Counted from the stretch's first letter, positions 1 to 5,830 are shown. The stretch is 10,819 bases of DNA from Baffinella frigidus (GCA_026770585.1 MU646355.1:444193-455011); one strand, 5' to 3'. The notes: a model not told the origin generated them from the sequence alone. Translations and numbers: made by a program.

Positions 1-3
1 CTC

Positions 4-41
<38 letters not shown>

Positions 42-56
42 GCTCTCTTCTCAAGT
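1..56. repeat. (CT)n microsatellite
   Basis: An almost pure CT dinucleotide tract with occasional CG interruptions. It starts at the window edge, so its true length is unknown. Similar tracts recur at 1641-1750 and 10411-10470. Confidence 0.95.
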
Positions 57-89
57 CCGAGAAGGACGACGCTAAGGTTGGAACCTTCG

Positions 90-275
90 AACCCTAAACC
101 AGCTCCTTCCAGCTAAACCCTAAACCCTAAACCCTTGATGAGCCCTCTACACCTAATTACTAAGCCCTCATCTCTAAACCCGAAACTCGAACCCCTAAAC
201 CCTAAACCCTAATCTCTAAACCCTAAACCCTGGGCCCTAGACCCTACACCCTACACCCTACACCCTAGACCCGCC
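90..275. repeat. Telomere-like array (CCCTAAA, then CCCTACA)
   Basis: Repeated CCCTAAA and degenerate variants, changing to CCCTACA/CCCTAGA near 235-272. CCCTAAA is the C-strand of the plant/algal-type telomere repeat TTTAGGG. The array is interstitial and degenerate, and unrelated sequence follows it, so it is not a chromosome end. The stretch 276-390 holds no recognisable gene; a short opposite-orientation patch (GGGTTTAGG) occurs near 364-378. Confidence 0.85.
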
Positions 276-392
276 CCACCTATGTAGTAGTCACCGTCCA
301 CGCACACAATCAACCTGGGTTACTCAGCCATCGTACGGGGGACTGTGATACAGATGATGCTCAGGGTTTAGGTTTAGGGGTGATGGTTTCGG

Positions 393-490
393 GGTGCAGT
401 CAAGGCCCACCAGCTCGACCCAAGTCGCTCTCCCTCTCCCTCAGCTTCAGCACCGCCCTGTGAGCTACATCTATCTCAAACATTGCCGCA
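393..490 (+). repeat. Dispersed intron module, copy 1
   Basis: A module starting GTGCAGTCAAGGCCCACCAG, passing through a CT-rich stretch and CAGCACCGCCCTGTG, and ending in ATCTATCTCAAACATTGCCG. Related copies lie at 836-1025 and 1127-1294. I see no conserved reading frame across the copies, so I treat it as a duplicated intronic or intergenic unit. Its last part is the left arm of the hairpin that is complete in the other two copies. Confidence 0.7.
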
Positions 491-493
491 CGG

Positions 494-560
494 CACCCTA
501 AACCCTAAACCCTGAACCCTGAACCCTGAACCCTGAACCCTGAACCCTGAACCCTGAACC
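494..560. repeat. Telomere-like array (CCCTGAA variant)
   Basis: Two CCCTAAA units followed by about seven CCCTGAA units, a one-base variant of the telomere-like repeat. The homogenised variant suggests local expansion. The stretch 561-660 is degenerate CCCTAAA-related sequence with nothing else recognisable. Confidence 0.85.
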
Positions 561-662
561 AGCCCTTTCCACCTATACCCTAAACCGGCTCTTTCCGCCT
601 CAACTCTCAACCCTGATCCCTCATCCGCAAACCCTCGCACGGTGCCTGCAAGAGGTCACCAG

Positions 663-828
663 ATCTCATCCGGTCAGGTATTTAAATCAAATGCTCGGGA
701 GTTCCCCGAATGTACGAAAATTACTACGCATGATCTTTTGGACACGACTCTTTTATCGCGTGTGTAGTAATTTTCGTTGTATGGGGAACTCCGCCGAGCA
801 TTTGAATTAAATACCTGACTGGATGAGC
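663..828. mobile_element. Family C long hairpin (MITE-like), copy 1
   Basis: The left arm (about 663-730) and right arm (about 757-828) are reverse complements over nearly 70 bases with a few mismatches. Examples are GGTCAGGTATTTAAAT against ATTAAATACCTGACTGG, and ATGCTCGGGAGTTCCCC against GGGGAACTCCGCCGAGCAT. The inner ends of the arms are AAAATTACTACGC and GTGTAGTAATTTTCG, a core also found in the hairpin at 7598-7728. It has no coding capacity, so it fits a non-autonomous foldback or MITE element. I cannot define a target-site duplication with confidence. Confidence 0.8.
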
Positions 829-835
829 TCGACCC

Positions 836-1025
836 AGTCACCAGCTCGACCCAAGTCGCTCTCCCTCTCCCTGAGCTCTCCCGCAGCGTCAGCACCGCCC
901 TGTGCGCGGGTTGAGGGGTTTTAAGGTGTAGGGTTTGGGGTTTCACATTGCCTTTGAAGATGTGTATGGTAGATAGATGCATCTATCTCAAACATTGCCG
1001 CGTGAAACATTGCACGCGGCAATGT
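836..1025 (+). repeat. Dispersed intron module, copy 2, interrupted
   Basis: This copy matches 393-490 and 1127-1294 in its CCAGCTCGACCCAAGTCGCT and CAGCACCGCCCTGTG blocks. About 70 bases (roughly 910-979) are inserted before the ATCTATCTCAAACATTG block. The insert carries telomere-like sequence in the opposite orientation (GGGTTGAGGGG, TGTAGGGTTTGGGGTTT). A perfect 18-base palindrome, AGATAGATGCATCTATCT, lies at 971-988. Confidence 0.65.
992..1025. repeat. Perfect 13-bp hairpin, copy 1
   Basis: ACATTGCCGCGTG, an 8-base loop, then CACGCGGCAATGT form a perfect inverted repeat. The identical 34-base element recurs at 1261-1294. A half copy lies near 481-492. Confidence 0.9.
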
Positions 1026-1053
1026 CTACCCTAAACCCTAAACCCTCGAGCAG

Positions 1054-1090
1054 CCGATGCTGGTGTTCTTTGCCATCGTCTCGCACAAGT
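1054..1090 (+). pseudogene. Partial copy of ZIP TM5 exon (5' part)
   Basis: After an acceptor-like CAG the sequence reads PMLVFFAIVSHK and then hits TGA. The intact exon at 1323 begins AMLVFFAIVAHKWVE, so this is a truncated duplicate of its 5' end with two amino-acid changes. The preceding telomere-like CCCTAAACCCT is also shared, showing that intron and exon were copied together. Confidence 0.8.
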
Positions 1091-1126
1091 GACGCACATG
1101 ATGCGTAGGATTGAGGGTTGAGGGTT

Positions 1127-1294
1127 TCGGCGTGCAGTCAAGGCCCACCAGCTTCACCCAAGCCAGGCGATGCGGGTGTCCTTCGCCATCGTGTCGCGCT
1201 CCCTCTCCCTCTTCCTCCCCCGCAGCTTCAGCACCACCCTGTGCGCTGCATCTATCTCAAACATTGCCGCGTGAAACATTGCACGCGGCAATGT
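1127..1294 (+). repeat. Dispersed intron module, copy 3, with exon fragment inside
   Basis: This copy matches 393-490 and 836-1025 but has about 31 extra bases (about 1163-1193) between CCCAAG and TCGC. The extra bases are a divergent copy of the acceptor and start of the ZIP TM5 exon. The module ends in the perfect 34-base hairpin at 1261-1294. Confidence 0.7.
1167..1199 (+). pseudogene. Divergent partial copy of ZIP TM5 exon start
   Basis: CAG followed by codons reading AMRVSFAIVSRS, against AMLVFFAIVAHK in the intact exon. The metal-binding His-Lys is lost and the copy runs into a CT-rich tract. It is the most decayed of the 5'-end copies of this exon. Confidence 0.65.
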
Positions 1295-1322
1295 CTACCC
1301 TAAACCCGAAACCCTCGTGCAG

Positions 1323-1427
1323 GCGATGCTGGTGTTCTTTGCCATCGTCGCGCACAAGTGGGTCGAGGCATTCTCCCTGGGTGTCTCGTACGTCTCTGCC
1401 AACGCATCCCTCAACGTCTCCCTAAAG
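1323..1427 (+). CDS. ZIP-family metal transporter, TM5 exon (gene 1)
   Basis: This is an internal exon of a ZIP/SLC39-type divalent-metal (usually zinc) transporter, a membrane protein that moves metal into the cytosol. It is 105 bases, phase 0 at both ends, between acceptor TCGTGCAG and donor AAG|GTAAAA. The 35 residues begin AMLVFFAIVAHKWVEAFSLG. The HxxxE pattern (His-Lys-Trp-Val-Glu) in a hydrophobic helix followed by AFSLG matches the metal-site helix TM5 of ZIP proteins. The exon ends in LNVSLK and joins in frame to the TM6 exon at 2577. Telomere-like repeats lie directly before the acceptor. The upstream part of the protein, including the TM4 metal-site helix, was not found here and is probably to the left. 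The family call rests on all four exons matching TM5-TM8 in order. Exact substrate is unknown. Confidence 0.8.
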
Positions 1428-1640
1428 GTAAAACCTCTTCTTACCATACACATCTTCAAATTTTGAACCGACTTGAGCCGTTTGAACTGTCTTGAGTTTG
1501 ATTTGAGTCAGTTTGCGTCCTGTATAAGTACATTGTACGCTATAATAGATTGTACACTCGTGTCGCACACGTGGGGGGGGGCGTCCCCTCTGTCACGCGT
1601 TGTGGTAGTGGCGGGGTGTGTCCCCTCCCCCTACCGCGCT

Positions 1641-1750
1641 CTCTCTCTCTCTCTCTCTCTCTCGCTCTCTCTCTCTCTCCCTCCCTCTCCCTCCCTCTAT
1701 CCTCCCCTGCCGCCCTCCTCACTCTCTCTCTCCTTCCCTCTCTCTCTCCC
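1641..1750. repeat. CT/CCCT-rich low-complexity tract
   Basis: CT dinucleotides grading into CCCTCTCC-type sequence. Open frames across it in either direction are low-complexity Ser/Leu/Pro or Arg/Glu and are not credible genes. The tract ends exactly where a copied 3' end of the TM5 exon begins. The stretch 1440-1640 is unique sequence with nothing recognisable. Confidence 0.9.
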
Positions 1751-1754
1751 CACT

Positions 1755-1787
1755 GTCTCGTACGTCTCGCTCAACGTCTCCCTCAAG
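1755..1787 (+). pseudogene. Partial copy of ZIP TM5 exon (3' part plus donor)
   Basis: Reads VSYVSLNVSLK followed by donor GTAAGA. It matches the end of the intact exon (VSYVS-ANAS-LNVSLK) except that 12 bases encoding ANAS are absent, an in-frame difference. It has no acceptor because a CT tract lies directly upstream, so it is probably not spliced as an exon, although its donor is actually closer to consensus than that of the intact exon. Confidence 0.75.
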
Positions 1788-1921
1788 GTAAGAGCACTGG
1801 GTCCACAAAAGCGTAACCATCCGTCGTGAGTCTTTCTATTATTCGTGGTACAAATCGTGGTACAAATTATGGGGAATCGCCCGTGACCCACATGGCCCCG
1901 CCGATGCAAGCCCTAAGAACC

Positions 1922-1951
1922 TCGTAGGTCTCGCTCAACGTCCCCCTCAAG
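1922..1951 (+). pseudogene. Second partial copy of ZIP TM5 exon 3' end
   Basis: TCG-TAG-GTC-TCG-CTC-AAC-GTC-CCC-CTC-AAG followed by GTCAGC. It is homologous to 1755-1787 and also lacks the ANAS codons, but carries an in-frame TAG and a Ser-to-Pro change, so it is decayed. The stretch 1952-2200 shows no other recognisable feature. Confidence 0.7.
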
Positions 1952-2219
1952 GTCAGCGCTCCTATTAACGCTGTGCACACGTGTCTTATCGGGTTGCAAG
2001 TAGTCACACCACCCTCAATTTGGTCCTCAATTCGGTTATCAGGGGAAATGGAAGGAGGGGGGGGTGCAGACAAGCGCCCGCCGAAATCCATATGGTGGGA
2101 GAACTTGACGTTGTGCACAATTTGACGACCCAGGGGCGTCTCCAAAATCTCCAAAATGCCGACCGCCACACCGCCGCGTCAGCAATCTCGCCCCGCTGAC
2201 AACGCTGCACCCTTCGCAG

Positions 2220-2276
2220 GGTTTGCGAGCGTTGGCGTTCTCGTCGCCCACAGGCTTCGCCGCCAGGCTGGCTCAT
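2220..2276 (+). pseudogene. Divergent copy of ZIP TM6 exon (5' part plus acceptor)
   Basis: After TTCGCAG the sequence reads GLRALAFSSPTGFAAR, clearly related to [16 protein letters not shown] of the exon at 2577. Small indels then shift the frame around CCAGGCTGGCTCATCAC and a TAG follows. It is a decayed duplicate with a preserved acceptor. Confidence 0.75.
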
Positions 2277-2493
2277 CACTAGCGTTGGCCGACTATTCCA
2301 AAGTTGACACTCCGGCTTCACGGTGCAAATCCGTCAACTTTTCCGCTCAAAAGCGCCCGGGCCCGCCACATTGGTGAGCCCAAATAACCTGCGAGTGAGC
2401 TAAACTCAACACGCTACACCTTGGACAGGGATTGACGGCGCCCGTGGAGCGATGCCCTCAACCCGAAGCCCTGACCAGGGCAAATTCTAACCC

Positions 2494-2562
2494 AAATCCT
2501 AACCAACGCTAAACGCAAATTCTAACCAACGCTAAACGCAAATTCTAACCAACGCTAAACGC
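2494..2562 (+). repeat. Tandem repeat, 23-bp unit x3
   Basis: Three consecutive copies of AAATTCTAACCAACGCTAAA plus CGC, the first with one T-to-C difference. The array sits in the intron just before the TM6 exon acceptor at 2574-2576. The unit looks derived from telomere-like CTAAAC sequence. The stretch 2277-2493 has no recognisable gene. Confidence 0.9.
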
Positions 2563-2576
2563 TGGATGCTGAACAG

Positions 2577-2658
2577 GGCCTGACGGCGTTTGCGTTCTCG
2601 TCGCCCGCGGGCATCGCTGCAGGGTGGCTTATGCGCGAAGCCCTCGCTGGCTCCTCCG
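2577..2658 (+). CDS. ZIP-family metal transporter, TM6 exon (gene 1)
   Basis: This exon is 82 bases after acceptor TGAACAG and ends at donor CCG|GTGAGC, entering in phase 0 and leaving one base of a codon. It reads [20 protein letters not shown] followed by EALAGSS. The SSPxGIxxG pattern is typical of TM6 in ZIP transporters, where the small residues pack the helix against the metal path. The leftover G joins GC at the start of the next exon (3903) to make Gly, so the frame is kept. One decayed 5' copy lies upstream (2220) and two 3'-half copies with intact donors lie downstream (2942, 3181). I chose this copy as functional because only it has both splice sites and a full reading frame. Confidence 0.8.
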
Positions 2659-2675
2659 GTGAGCGCGTTGTTAGT

Positions 2676-2716
2676 GTGTGTGAGTGAGAGAGAGAGAGAG
2701 AGTGTGTGTGTGTGCT

Positions 2717-2774
<58 letters not shown>

Positions 2775-2925
2775 TGTGTGTGTGTGTTTGTTTGTGTGTG
2801 TGTGTGCGCGTGTGTGTGTGTGCGTGTGTGTGTGCGCGAGAGAGAGAGTGTGTGTGTGTGAGAGAGAGAGAGTGTGTGTGTGCGTGAGAGAGAGATTAGT
2901 GTGTGTGAGAGACAAGTTTATTGAA
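2676..2925. repeat. Compound GT/GA microsatellite, block 1
   Basis: Alternating GTGTGT and GAGAGA runs of about 250 bases, starting shortly after the TM6 exon donor. Open frames here (Cys/Val/Arg/Glu or His/Thr/Ser/Leu repeats) are low-complexity artefacts. A related block follows the next shard copy at 3010-3143, so microsatellite and exon shard appear to have been duplicated together. Confidence 0.95.
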
Positions 2926-2941
2926 GGGTGTAGAAACGCGT

Positions 2942-2984
2942 GCCGCAGGGTGGCTCATGCGTGAAGCCCTCGCTGGCTCCTCCG
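2942..2984 (+). pseudogene. 3'-half copy of ZIP TM6 exon, copy 1
   Basis: Encodes [14 protein letters not shown] plus one base and the donor GTGAGA. Differences from the intact exon are synonymous (GCC for GCT, CTC for CTT, CGT for CGC). No acceptor precedes it; the sequence upstream is GGGTGTAGAAACGCGT, shared with the next copy. It is probably not spliced as an exon, though its donor could compete. Confidence 0.8.
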
Positions 2985-3009
2985 GTGAGAAAGTGATTAG
3001 TGATTAGTT

Positions 3010-3079
3010 TGTGTGTGTGAGAGAGAGAGAGAGAGCGAGTGTGTGTGTGCGCGCGCGCGAGAGAGAGAGAGAGAAAGAG

Positions 3080-3115
<36 letters not shown>

Positions 3116-3143
3116 GAGATGAGTGTGTGTGAGAGAGAGAGAC
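3010..3143. repeat. Compound GT/GA microsatellite, block 2
   Basis: GTGTGT and GAGAGA runs like those at 2676-2925, shorter and with a GCGCGC interruption. Together with the flanking shards it defines a duplicated unit of about 239 bases (2942 to 3181). Confidence 0.95.
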
Positions 3144-3180
3144 TAGTTTATCGTTAAGGTCCTAGGGTGTAGAAACGCGT

Positions 3181-3223
3181 GCCGCAGGGTGGCTCATGCG
3201 CGAAGCCCTCGCTGGATCCTCCG
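3181..3223 (+). pseudogene. 3'-half copy of ZIP TM6 exon, copy 2
   Basis: Same half exon as at 2942, ending in donor GTGAGA. It differs from the intact exon only synonymously (GCC for GCT, CTC for CTT, GGA for GGC). It is preceded by the same GGGTGTAGAAACGCGT and followed within about 15 bases by a family A transposon. Confidence 0.8.
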
Positions 3224-3239
3224 GTGAGAGCCCCCACTA

Positions 3240-3354
3240 CAGGGGTACCTCACTCATAAGAAACCGCCTCCCCCTAGGACCCTAGAGCAGGCCTACGCCT
3301 AGGGCCCTATGGTGGTCCTAGGGGGTGGGCGGTTTCTGATGAGCGAGGCACCCC
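3240..3354. mobile_element. Family A MITE, copy 1
   Basis: Inverted termini CAGGGGTACCTCACTCATAA and TGATGAGCGAGGCACCCC enclose GC-rich inner arms with CCTAGGACC and GGTCCTAGG. The left flank is TA. The right end is altered: ACTACAG follows CCCC where CTGTA is usual. There is no coding capacity. It lies in the ZIP intron between the TM6 shards and the TM7 exon region. Confidence 0.85.
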
Positions 3355-3389
3355 ACTACAGCTGCGAGCAACAGAGTCACCCGTTAGGC

Positions 3390-3585
3390 CGATGGCTATT
3401 TTGCTGAGAGAGCCTTGGAGCCATTTTTTTCCGTGGCACCCCTGACCCCTAACCCCTAAACCCTAAACTCAGGCGCGGCGAGGACCGTGGGCTGTTTGCA
3501 GAGAGTGGAGCCATTTTTCTGAGCCTTGGAGCCCTTTCGCCCTGACCCGAACCTTGGAGCCATTGGCAGGCGCGGCGTCAGCGGA
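3390..3585 (+). repeat. Duplicated intron end with two decoy acceptors (ZIP TM7 exon)
   Basis: Degenerate copies of the intron end that precedes the TM7 exon: a TTGGAGCC block, a T-rich stretch, CCCTAA-type repeats, then CAG followed by GCGCGGCG. Decoy junctions are at 3472/3473 (ACTCAG|GCGCGGCGAG) and 3569/3570 (GGCAG|GCGCGGCGTC). Each loses exon homology after about eight bases. The same block precedes the acceptors at 3639 and 3902. Confidence 0.7.
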
Positions 3586-3639
3586 GCGTTGGAGCCCTTT
3601 TTTCCCCATGGCAACCCTAAGACCCTAACGGAAACGCAG

Positions 3640-3685
3640 GCGCGGCGCTGCTGGCGGCGGCGCTGGATGCGGTCGCGTCCGGGAC
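3640..3685 (+). pseudogene. 5'-half copy of ZIP TM7 exon
   Basis: After ACGCAG it reads AALLAAALDAVASG (first residue completed across the splice), matching the intact exon at 3903 apart from Thr to Ala. Homology stops after GGGAC, and TTGA then puts a stop codon in frame. The unrelated sequence that follows (3686-3840) contains no other recognisable feature. Confidence 0.8.
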
Positions 3686-3902
3686 TTGAAGGGGTTTAAA
3701 GATCTGTACCTGAACCCGAGGCCAGATCCTGCCCTCTGAATTTTAAGATGTTTCGTACCCGCTCGAGAGCAGCCAGGCAGGTGCTTTGTACCCGGACGGC
3801 TGGCGCCTCTGGTGAGAGACACGCACAGTTCACTGAGATATTTTGCTGGGCGTTGGAGCCCTTTTGCCTGTGGCAACGCTTAACCCTATCCCCTAAACGC
3901 AG

Positions 3903-3985
3903 GCGCGGCGCTGCTGACGGCGGCGCTGGATGCGGTCGCGTCCGGGACGTTCATCTACATCGCGACCGTCGACCTCATAGTCGAG
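3903..3985 (+). CDS. ZIP-family metal transporter, TM7 exon (gene 1)
   Basis: This exon is 83 bases between acceptor AACGCAG and donor GAG|GTCTGC. Its first two bases complete a Gly codon begun in the TM6 exon, and it ends in phase 0. It reads AALLTAALDAVASGTFIYIA followed by TVDLIVE. The AxxxGTFxYIAxVDxxxEE pattern, completed by EF at the start of the last exon, closely follows the TM7 signature of ZIP proteins (compare GTFLYI...EILPQEL in animal ZIPs). The position that is often Glu is Asp here. Telomere-like repeats (ACCCTATCCCCTAAACGCAG) lie directly before the acceptor. Partial copies flank it on both sides (3640, 4148). Confidence 0.8.
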
Positions 3986-4056
3986 GTCTGCGAACAAAGG
4001 CCCGGATAGTTGACTAATTTCTGGCTAGGGTTTGGTCCCAGCCACACAGCGGACTA

Positions 4057-4147
4057 CAAAGGGGTTTCATGCATAAGAAACCGCCTCCCCCTAGGACTCT
4101 ACAGTAGGCCTATGTCTAGGGCCCTATGGTGGTCCTAGGGGGCTGGG
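4057..4147. mobile_element. Family A MITE, copy 2, right end missing
   Basis: The left terminus is degenerate (CAAAGGGGTTTCATGCATAA) but the internal AAACCGCCTCCCCCTAGGAC and GGTCCTAGGGGG arms are clear. The right terminal repeat is absent: at GGGCG the sequence passes directly into the 3'-half copy of the TM7 exon. The intact element would continue GGGCGGTTTCTTATGAG, so the junction may have used a few bases of shared sequence. Confidence 0.8.
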
Positions 4148-4185
4148 CGTTCATCTACATTGCGACCGTCGACCTCATCGTCGAG
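4148..4185 (+). pseudogene. 3'-half copy of ZIP TM7 exon plus donor
   Basis: Reads FIYIATVDLIVE then donor GTCTTG. Two differences from the intact exon are both synonymous (ATT for ATC, ATC for ATA). It begins at the same exon position where the 5'-half copy at 3640-3685 ends, so the two halves together make one exon. Confidence 0.8.
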
Positions 4186-4257
4186 GTCTTGATCTACCAC
4201 CTTCAGGCTGGAAGAGGGAGTATTTTAAATGTGGGGTTGTTAAATTTAGTACCAGTC

Positions 4258-4316
4258 ACGGGCAGGCTTGGTCACGTAGCTCAAGGAATTTCTTGAGCTA
4301 CGTTACCAAACGCCCC
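4258..4316. repeat. Imperfect hairpin
   Basis: ACGTAGCTCAAG, a 6-base loop, then CTTGAGCTACGT pair perfectly. With a few mismatches the arms extend outward through TTGGTC and TACCAA. It could be a small foldback element. The rest of 4186-4590 is AT-richer unique sequence, with a family C core-like motif at about 4325-4341 (GAAAATTACTACACAC). Confidence 0.7.
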
Positions 4317-4596
4317 TATTTGTTTGAAAATTACTACACACTTCTTTCCCCCCCTTCACTTGTAACATAAATCTTGTTTTAAAATAGTCACACTTTTAGC
4401 CTCGAGTGGTAGTCCCGTCACCTATCAGATTCTATCTCGGATTTGGCCCGGCATTGGAGCCGTGTGGTACTTTCAGGGCTTAAAATACTGTGATTTGTAC
4501 CAGAAATGTTTTAGACGGACGCCGCGTGCGAAATAGATTCTGTCAGGTACCAGCGAAGGGGGCGGTCTTTAATACTACCAACACGGCCGCCATGTA

Positions 4597-4717
4597 CAGG
4601 GGTACCTCGCTCATAAGAAACCGCCCCCCCCTAGGACCCTATAGTAGGACCATGCTTAGGGTCCTATGGTGATCCTAGGGGGGGGGGGGGCGATTTCTTA
4701 TGAGCGAGGTACCCATG
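4597..4717. mobile_element. Family A MITE, copy 3
   Basis: Complete element: CAGGGGTACCTCGCTCATAA at the left, TTATGAGCGAGGTACCCATG at the right, flanked by TA on both sides. C- and G-runs follow the terminal repeats. A short open frame reading through the left end is not a gene. Confidence 0.92.
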
Positions 4718-4824
4718 TAGGCACATCCACCGAGGCTGTGCCTGCGCAGGGGCGCTCAGACGTTTGTGTATGAACCGAGACGGGGGCGCAAACGCCCCCA
4801 TCCCCGGGTATGGAACAGACTGTA

Positions 4825-4941
4825 CAGGGGTGCCTCGCTCATAAGAAAGCGCACCCCCCCTAGGACCACCACAGGGCCCTAGGCATAGCCCTACTGTAGG
4901 GTCCTAGGGAGAGGCGCTTTCTTATGAGCGAGGTGCCCCTG
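4825..4941. mobile_element. Family A MITE, copy 4
   Basis: Complete element flanked by TA: CAGGGGTGCCTCGCTCATAA ... TTATGAGCGAGGTGCCCCTG. The arm substitutions (GTGCC/GGTGCCC and AAAGCGC/GCGCTTT) are matched on both sides, so the hairpin is preserved in this subtype. The interior is inverted relative to copies 1-3 (GGGCCCTAGGCATAG before CCTACTGTAGGG). Confidence 0.92.
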
Positions 4942-4942
4942 T

Positions 4943-5222
4943 AACCCCGGAACCCGGAACCCGGAACCCGGAACCCGGAACCTTGAACCCGGAACCTTGA
5001 ACCCTAAACACTGGACCCTGAACCCCGAACCCCTGAACCCTGAACCCTGAACCCTGGACCCTGGACCCTGAACCCCGAACCCCTGAACCCTGGACCCTGA
5101 ACCCTGAACCCTGAACCCTGCACCCTGAACCCTGAACCCTGAACCCTGAACCCTGAACCCTGAACCCTACACCCTGAACCCTACACCCTGAACCCTACAC
5201 CCTGAACCCTACACCCTACACC
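4943..5222. repeat. Telomere-like variant array (GGAACCC, CCCTGAA, CCCTACA)
   Basis: About 280 bases of successive blocks: AACCCGG units, then CCCTGAA/CCCTGGA, then long CCCTGAA, then alternating CCCTGAA-CCCTACA. It lies in the last ZIP intron, starts directly after a family A element and ends directly at a half copy of the last ZIP exon. The stepwise variants suggest local expansions from a telomere-like seed. Confidence 0.9.
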
Positions 5223-5224
5223 AA

Positions 5225-5272
5225 GAGTTCGGGACCGCTCGCGACAAGTTCGCCAAGTACTTTGCGATCGTT
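5225..5272 (+). pseudogene. 5'-half copy of ZIP last exon
   Basis: Reads EFGTARDKFAKYFAIV, identical in protein sequence to the start of the exon at 5831 despite five base differences, all synonymous. The acceptor is lost (CCAA in place of GCAG). Exon homology stops after ATCGTT. Confidence 0.85.
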
Positions 5273-5275
5273 ACC

Positions 5276-5418
5276 TGCACTATACCTATACCTTAAGTGC
5301 CCATAGGGTGAATATTCACCTCGACTCGCCCTAGGCAGGTCCTAGGGCCCTACCGTAGGGCGTATGAGCCTACTGGGCACTTCAGGGATACCTATACCTA
5401 TACCTATACCTATACTTT
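5276..5418. repeat. CCTATA hexamer runs flanking a family B element
   Basis: Short runs of CTATAC/CCTATA occur on both sides of a family B transposon (about 5278-5290 and 5396-5415). The simplest reading is that the element inserted into, or duplicated, a CCTATA tract. Degenerate CCTAGG-containing sequence continues to about 5460. Confidence 0.7.
5290..5398. mobile_element. Family B MITE, copy 1
   Basis: Inverted termini CCTTAAGTGCCCA and TGGGCACTTCAGGG enclose CCCTAGGCAGGTCCTAGGG and CCTACCGTAGGGCGTATGAG. It is flanked by TA-containing sequence and has no coding capacity. The right terminus carries a C where other copies have A (CTTCAGGG against CTTAAGGG). Confidence 0.85.
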
Positions 5419-5509
5419 TACCTAGGGGGTCCTTTTCTCCTAGGACTAGACCTACAGGGCTTACTCGATTACAAGGTCACACCATGTGGAGACAGTCAAG
5501 TCAGTGTGC

Positions 5510-5567
5510 GGACCTTAAATAATTCAGGTCCACAGAAACAAATGGGCGCGGGACCTTAAATAATTGG
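5510..5567 (+). repeat. Short direct repeat
   Basis: GGACCTTAAATAATT occurs twice, about 41 bases apart. It lies between family B elements. The function is unknown. Confidence 0.7.
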
Positions 5568-5572
5568 GAGTA

Positions 5573-5673
5573 TCCCTTAAGTGCCCAGTAGGCACATACG
5601 CCCTACGGTAGGGTCCTAGGACCCACCTTTGACCTCTTGGCCATCAAATTTGACGGCCTGGGCACTTAAGGGG
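5573..5673. mobile_element. Family B MITE, copy 2
   Basis: TCCCTTAAGTGCCCAGTAGG at the left and CCTGGGCACTTAAGGGG at the right, flanked by TA. The interior is ACGCCCTACGGTAGGGTCCT then AGGACC, followed by CTCTTGGCCATCAAATTTGA, which recurs in copy 5 at about 7549-7567. Another B element follows immediately. Confidence 0.88.
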
Positions 5674-5677
5674 TATA

Positions 5678-5778
5678 TCCCTTAAGTGGCGAGTAGGTTC
5701 ATACGCCCTACCGTAGGGTCCTATGACCTGCCTACGGGCGAGTTAGGGCGAATATTTGCCCGTCCGCCACTTAAGGGA
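5678..5778. mobile_element. Family B MITE, copy 3
   Basis: TCCCTTAAGTGGCGAGTAGG to GTCCGCCACTTAAGGGA, flanked by TA on both sides. It directly abuts copy 2 (TATA between them) and ends about 50 bases before the last ZIP exon, so it lies close to the acceptor and possibly the branch point. Confidence 0.9.
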
Positions 5779-5830
5779 TACTGTAGGACCCTACGGCCGT
5801 GCGTGTCCTGAATTTCGCGGGTGTTCGCAG

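Noticed and set aside
90-275. True telomere at the left edge
   Set aside because: The repeat is degenerate, changes type and is followed and preceded by other sequence. Similar arrays recur inside the window, so they are interstitial.
1473-1829. 118- and 88-codon plus-strand frames rich in Ser/Leu/Pro
   Set aside because: They run through the CT tract and have no domain. The only real homology there is the short ZIP exon shard at 1755-1787.
2494-2562. CRISPR-like or regulatory repeat array
   Set aside because: The 23-base units are directly adjacent with no spacers and lie in an intron of a eukaryotic gene. It is a plain minisatellite.
2532-2964. Long open frames on both strands (His/Thr/Ser or Cys/Val/Glu/Arg repeats)
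   Set aside because: They are translations of GT/GA microsatellite with the TM6 exon embedded in another frame, not proteins.
3505-3540. Similarity to the dinoflagellate spliced-leader (AGCCATTTTT...GAGCC)
   Set aside because: The match is short and imperfect and falls within the repeated TTGGAGCC intron block, so chance is the better explanation.
3640-4185. Splicing of the two TM7 half exons to each other as an alternative exon
   Set aside because: The 5' half has no GT after GGGAC and the 3' half has no AG before TTCATC, so no splice junction can join them.
4490-4672. 60-codon frame reading RGTSLIRNRPP
   Set aside because: It is a read-through of the family A left terminus. Such peptides arise wherever this element is translated and do not mark a gene.
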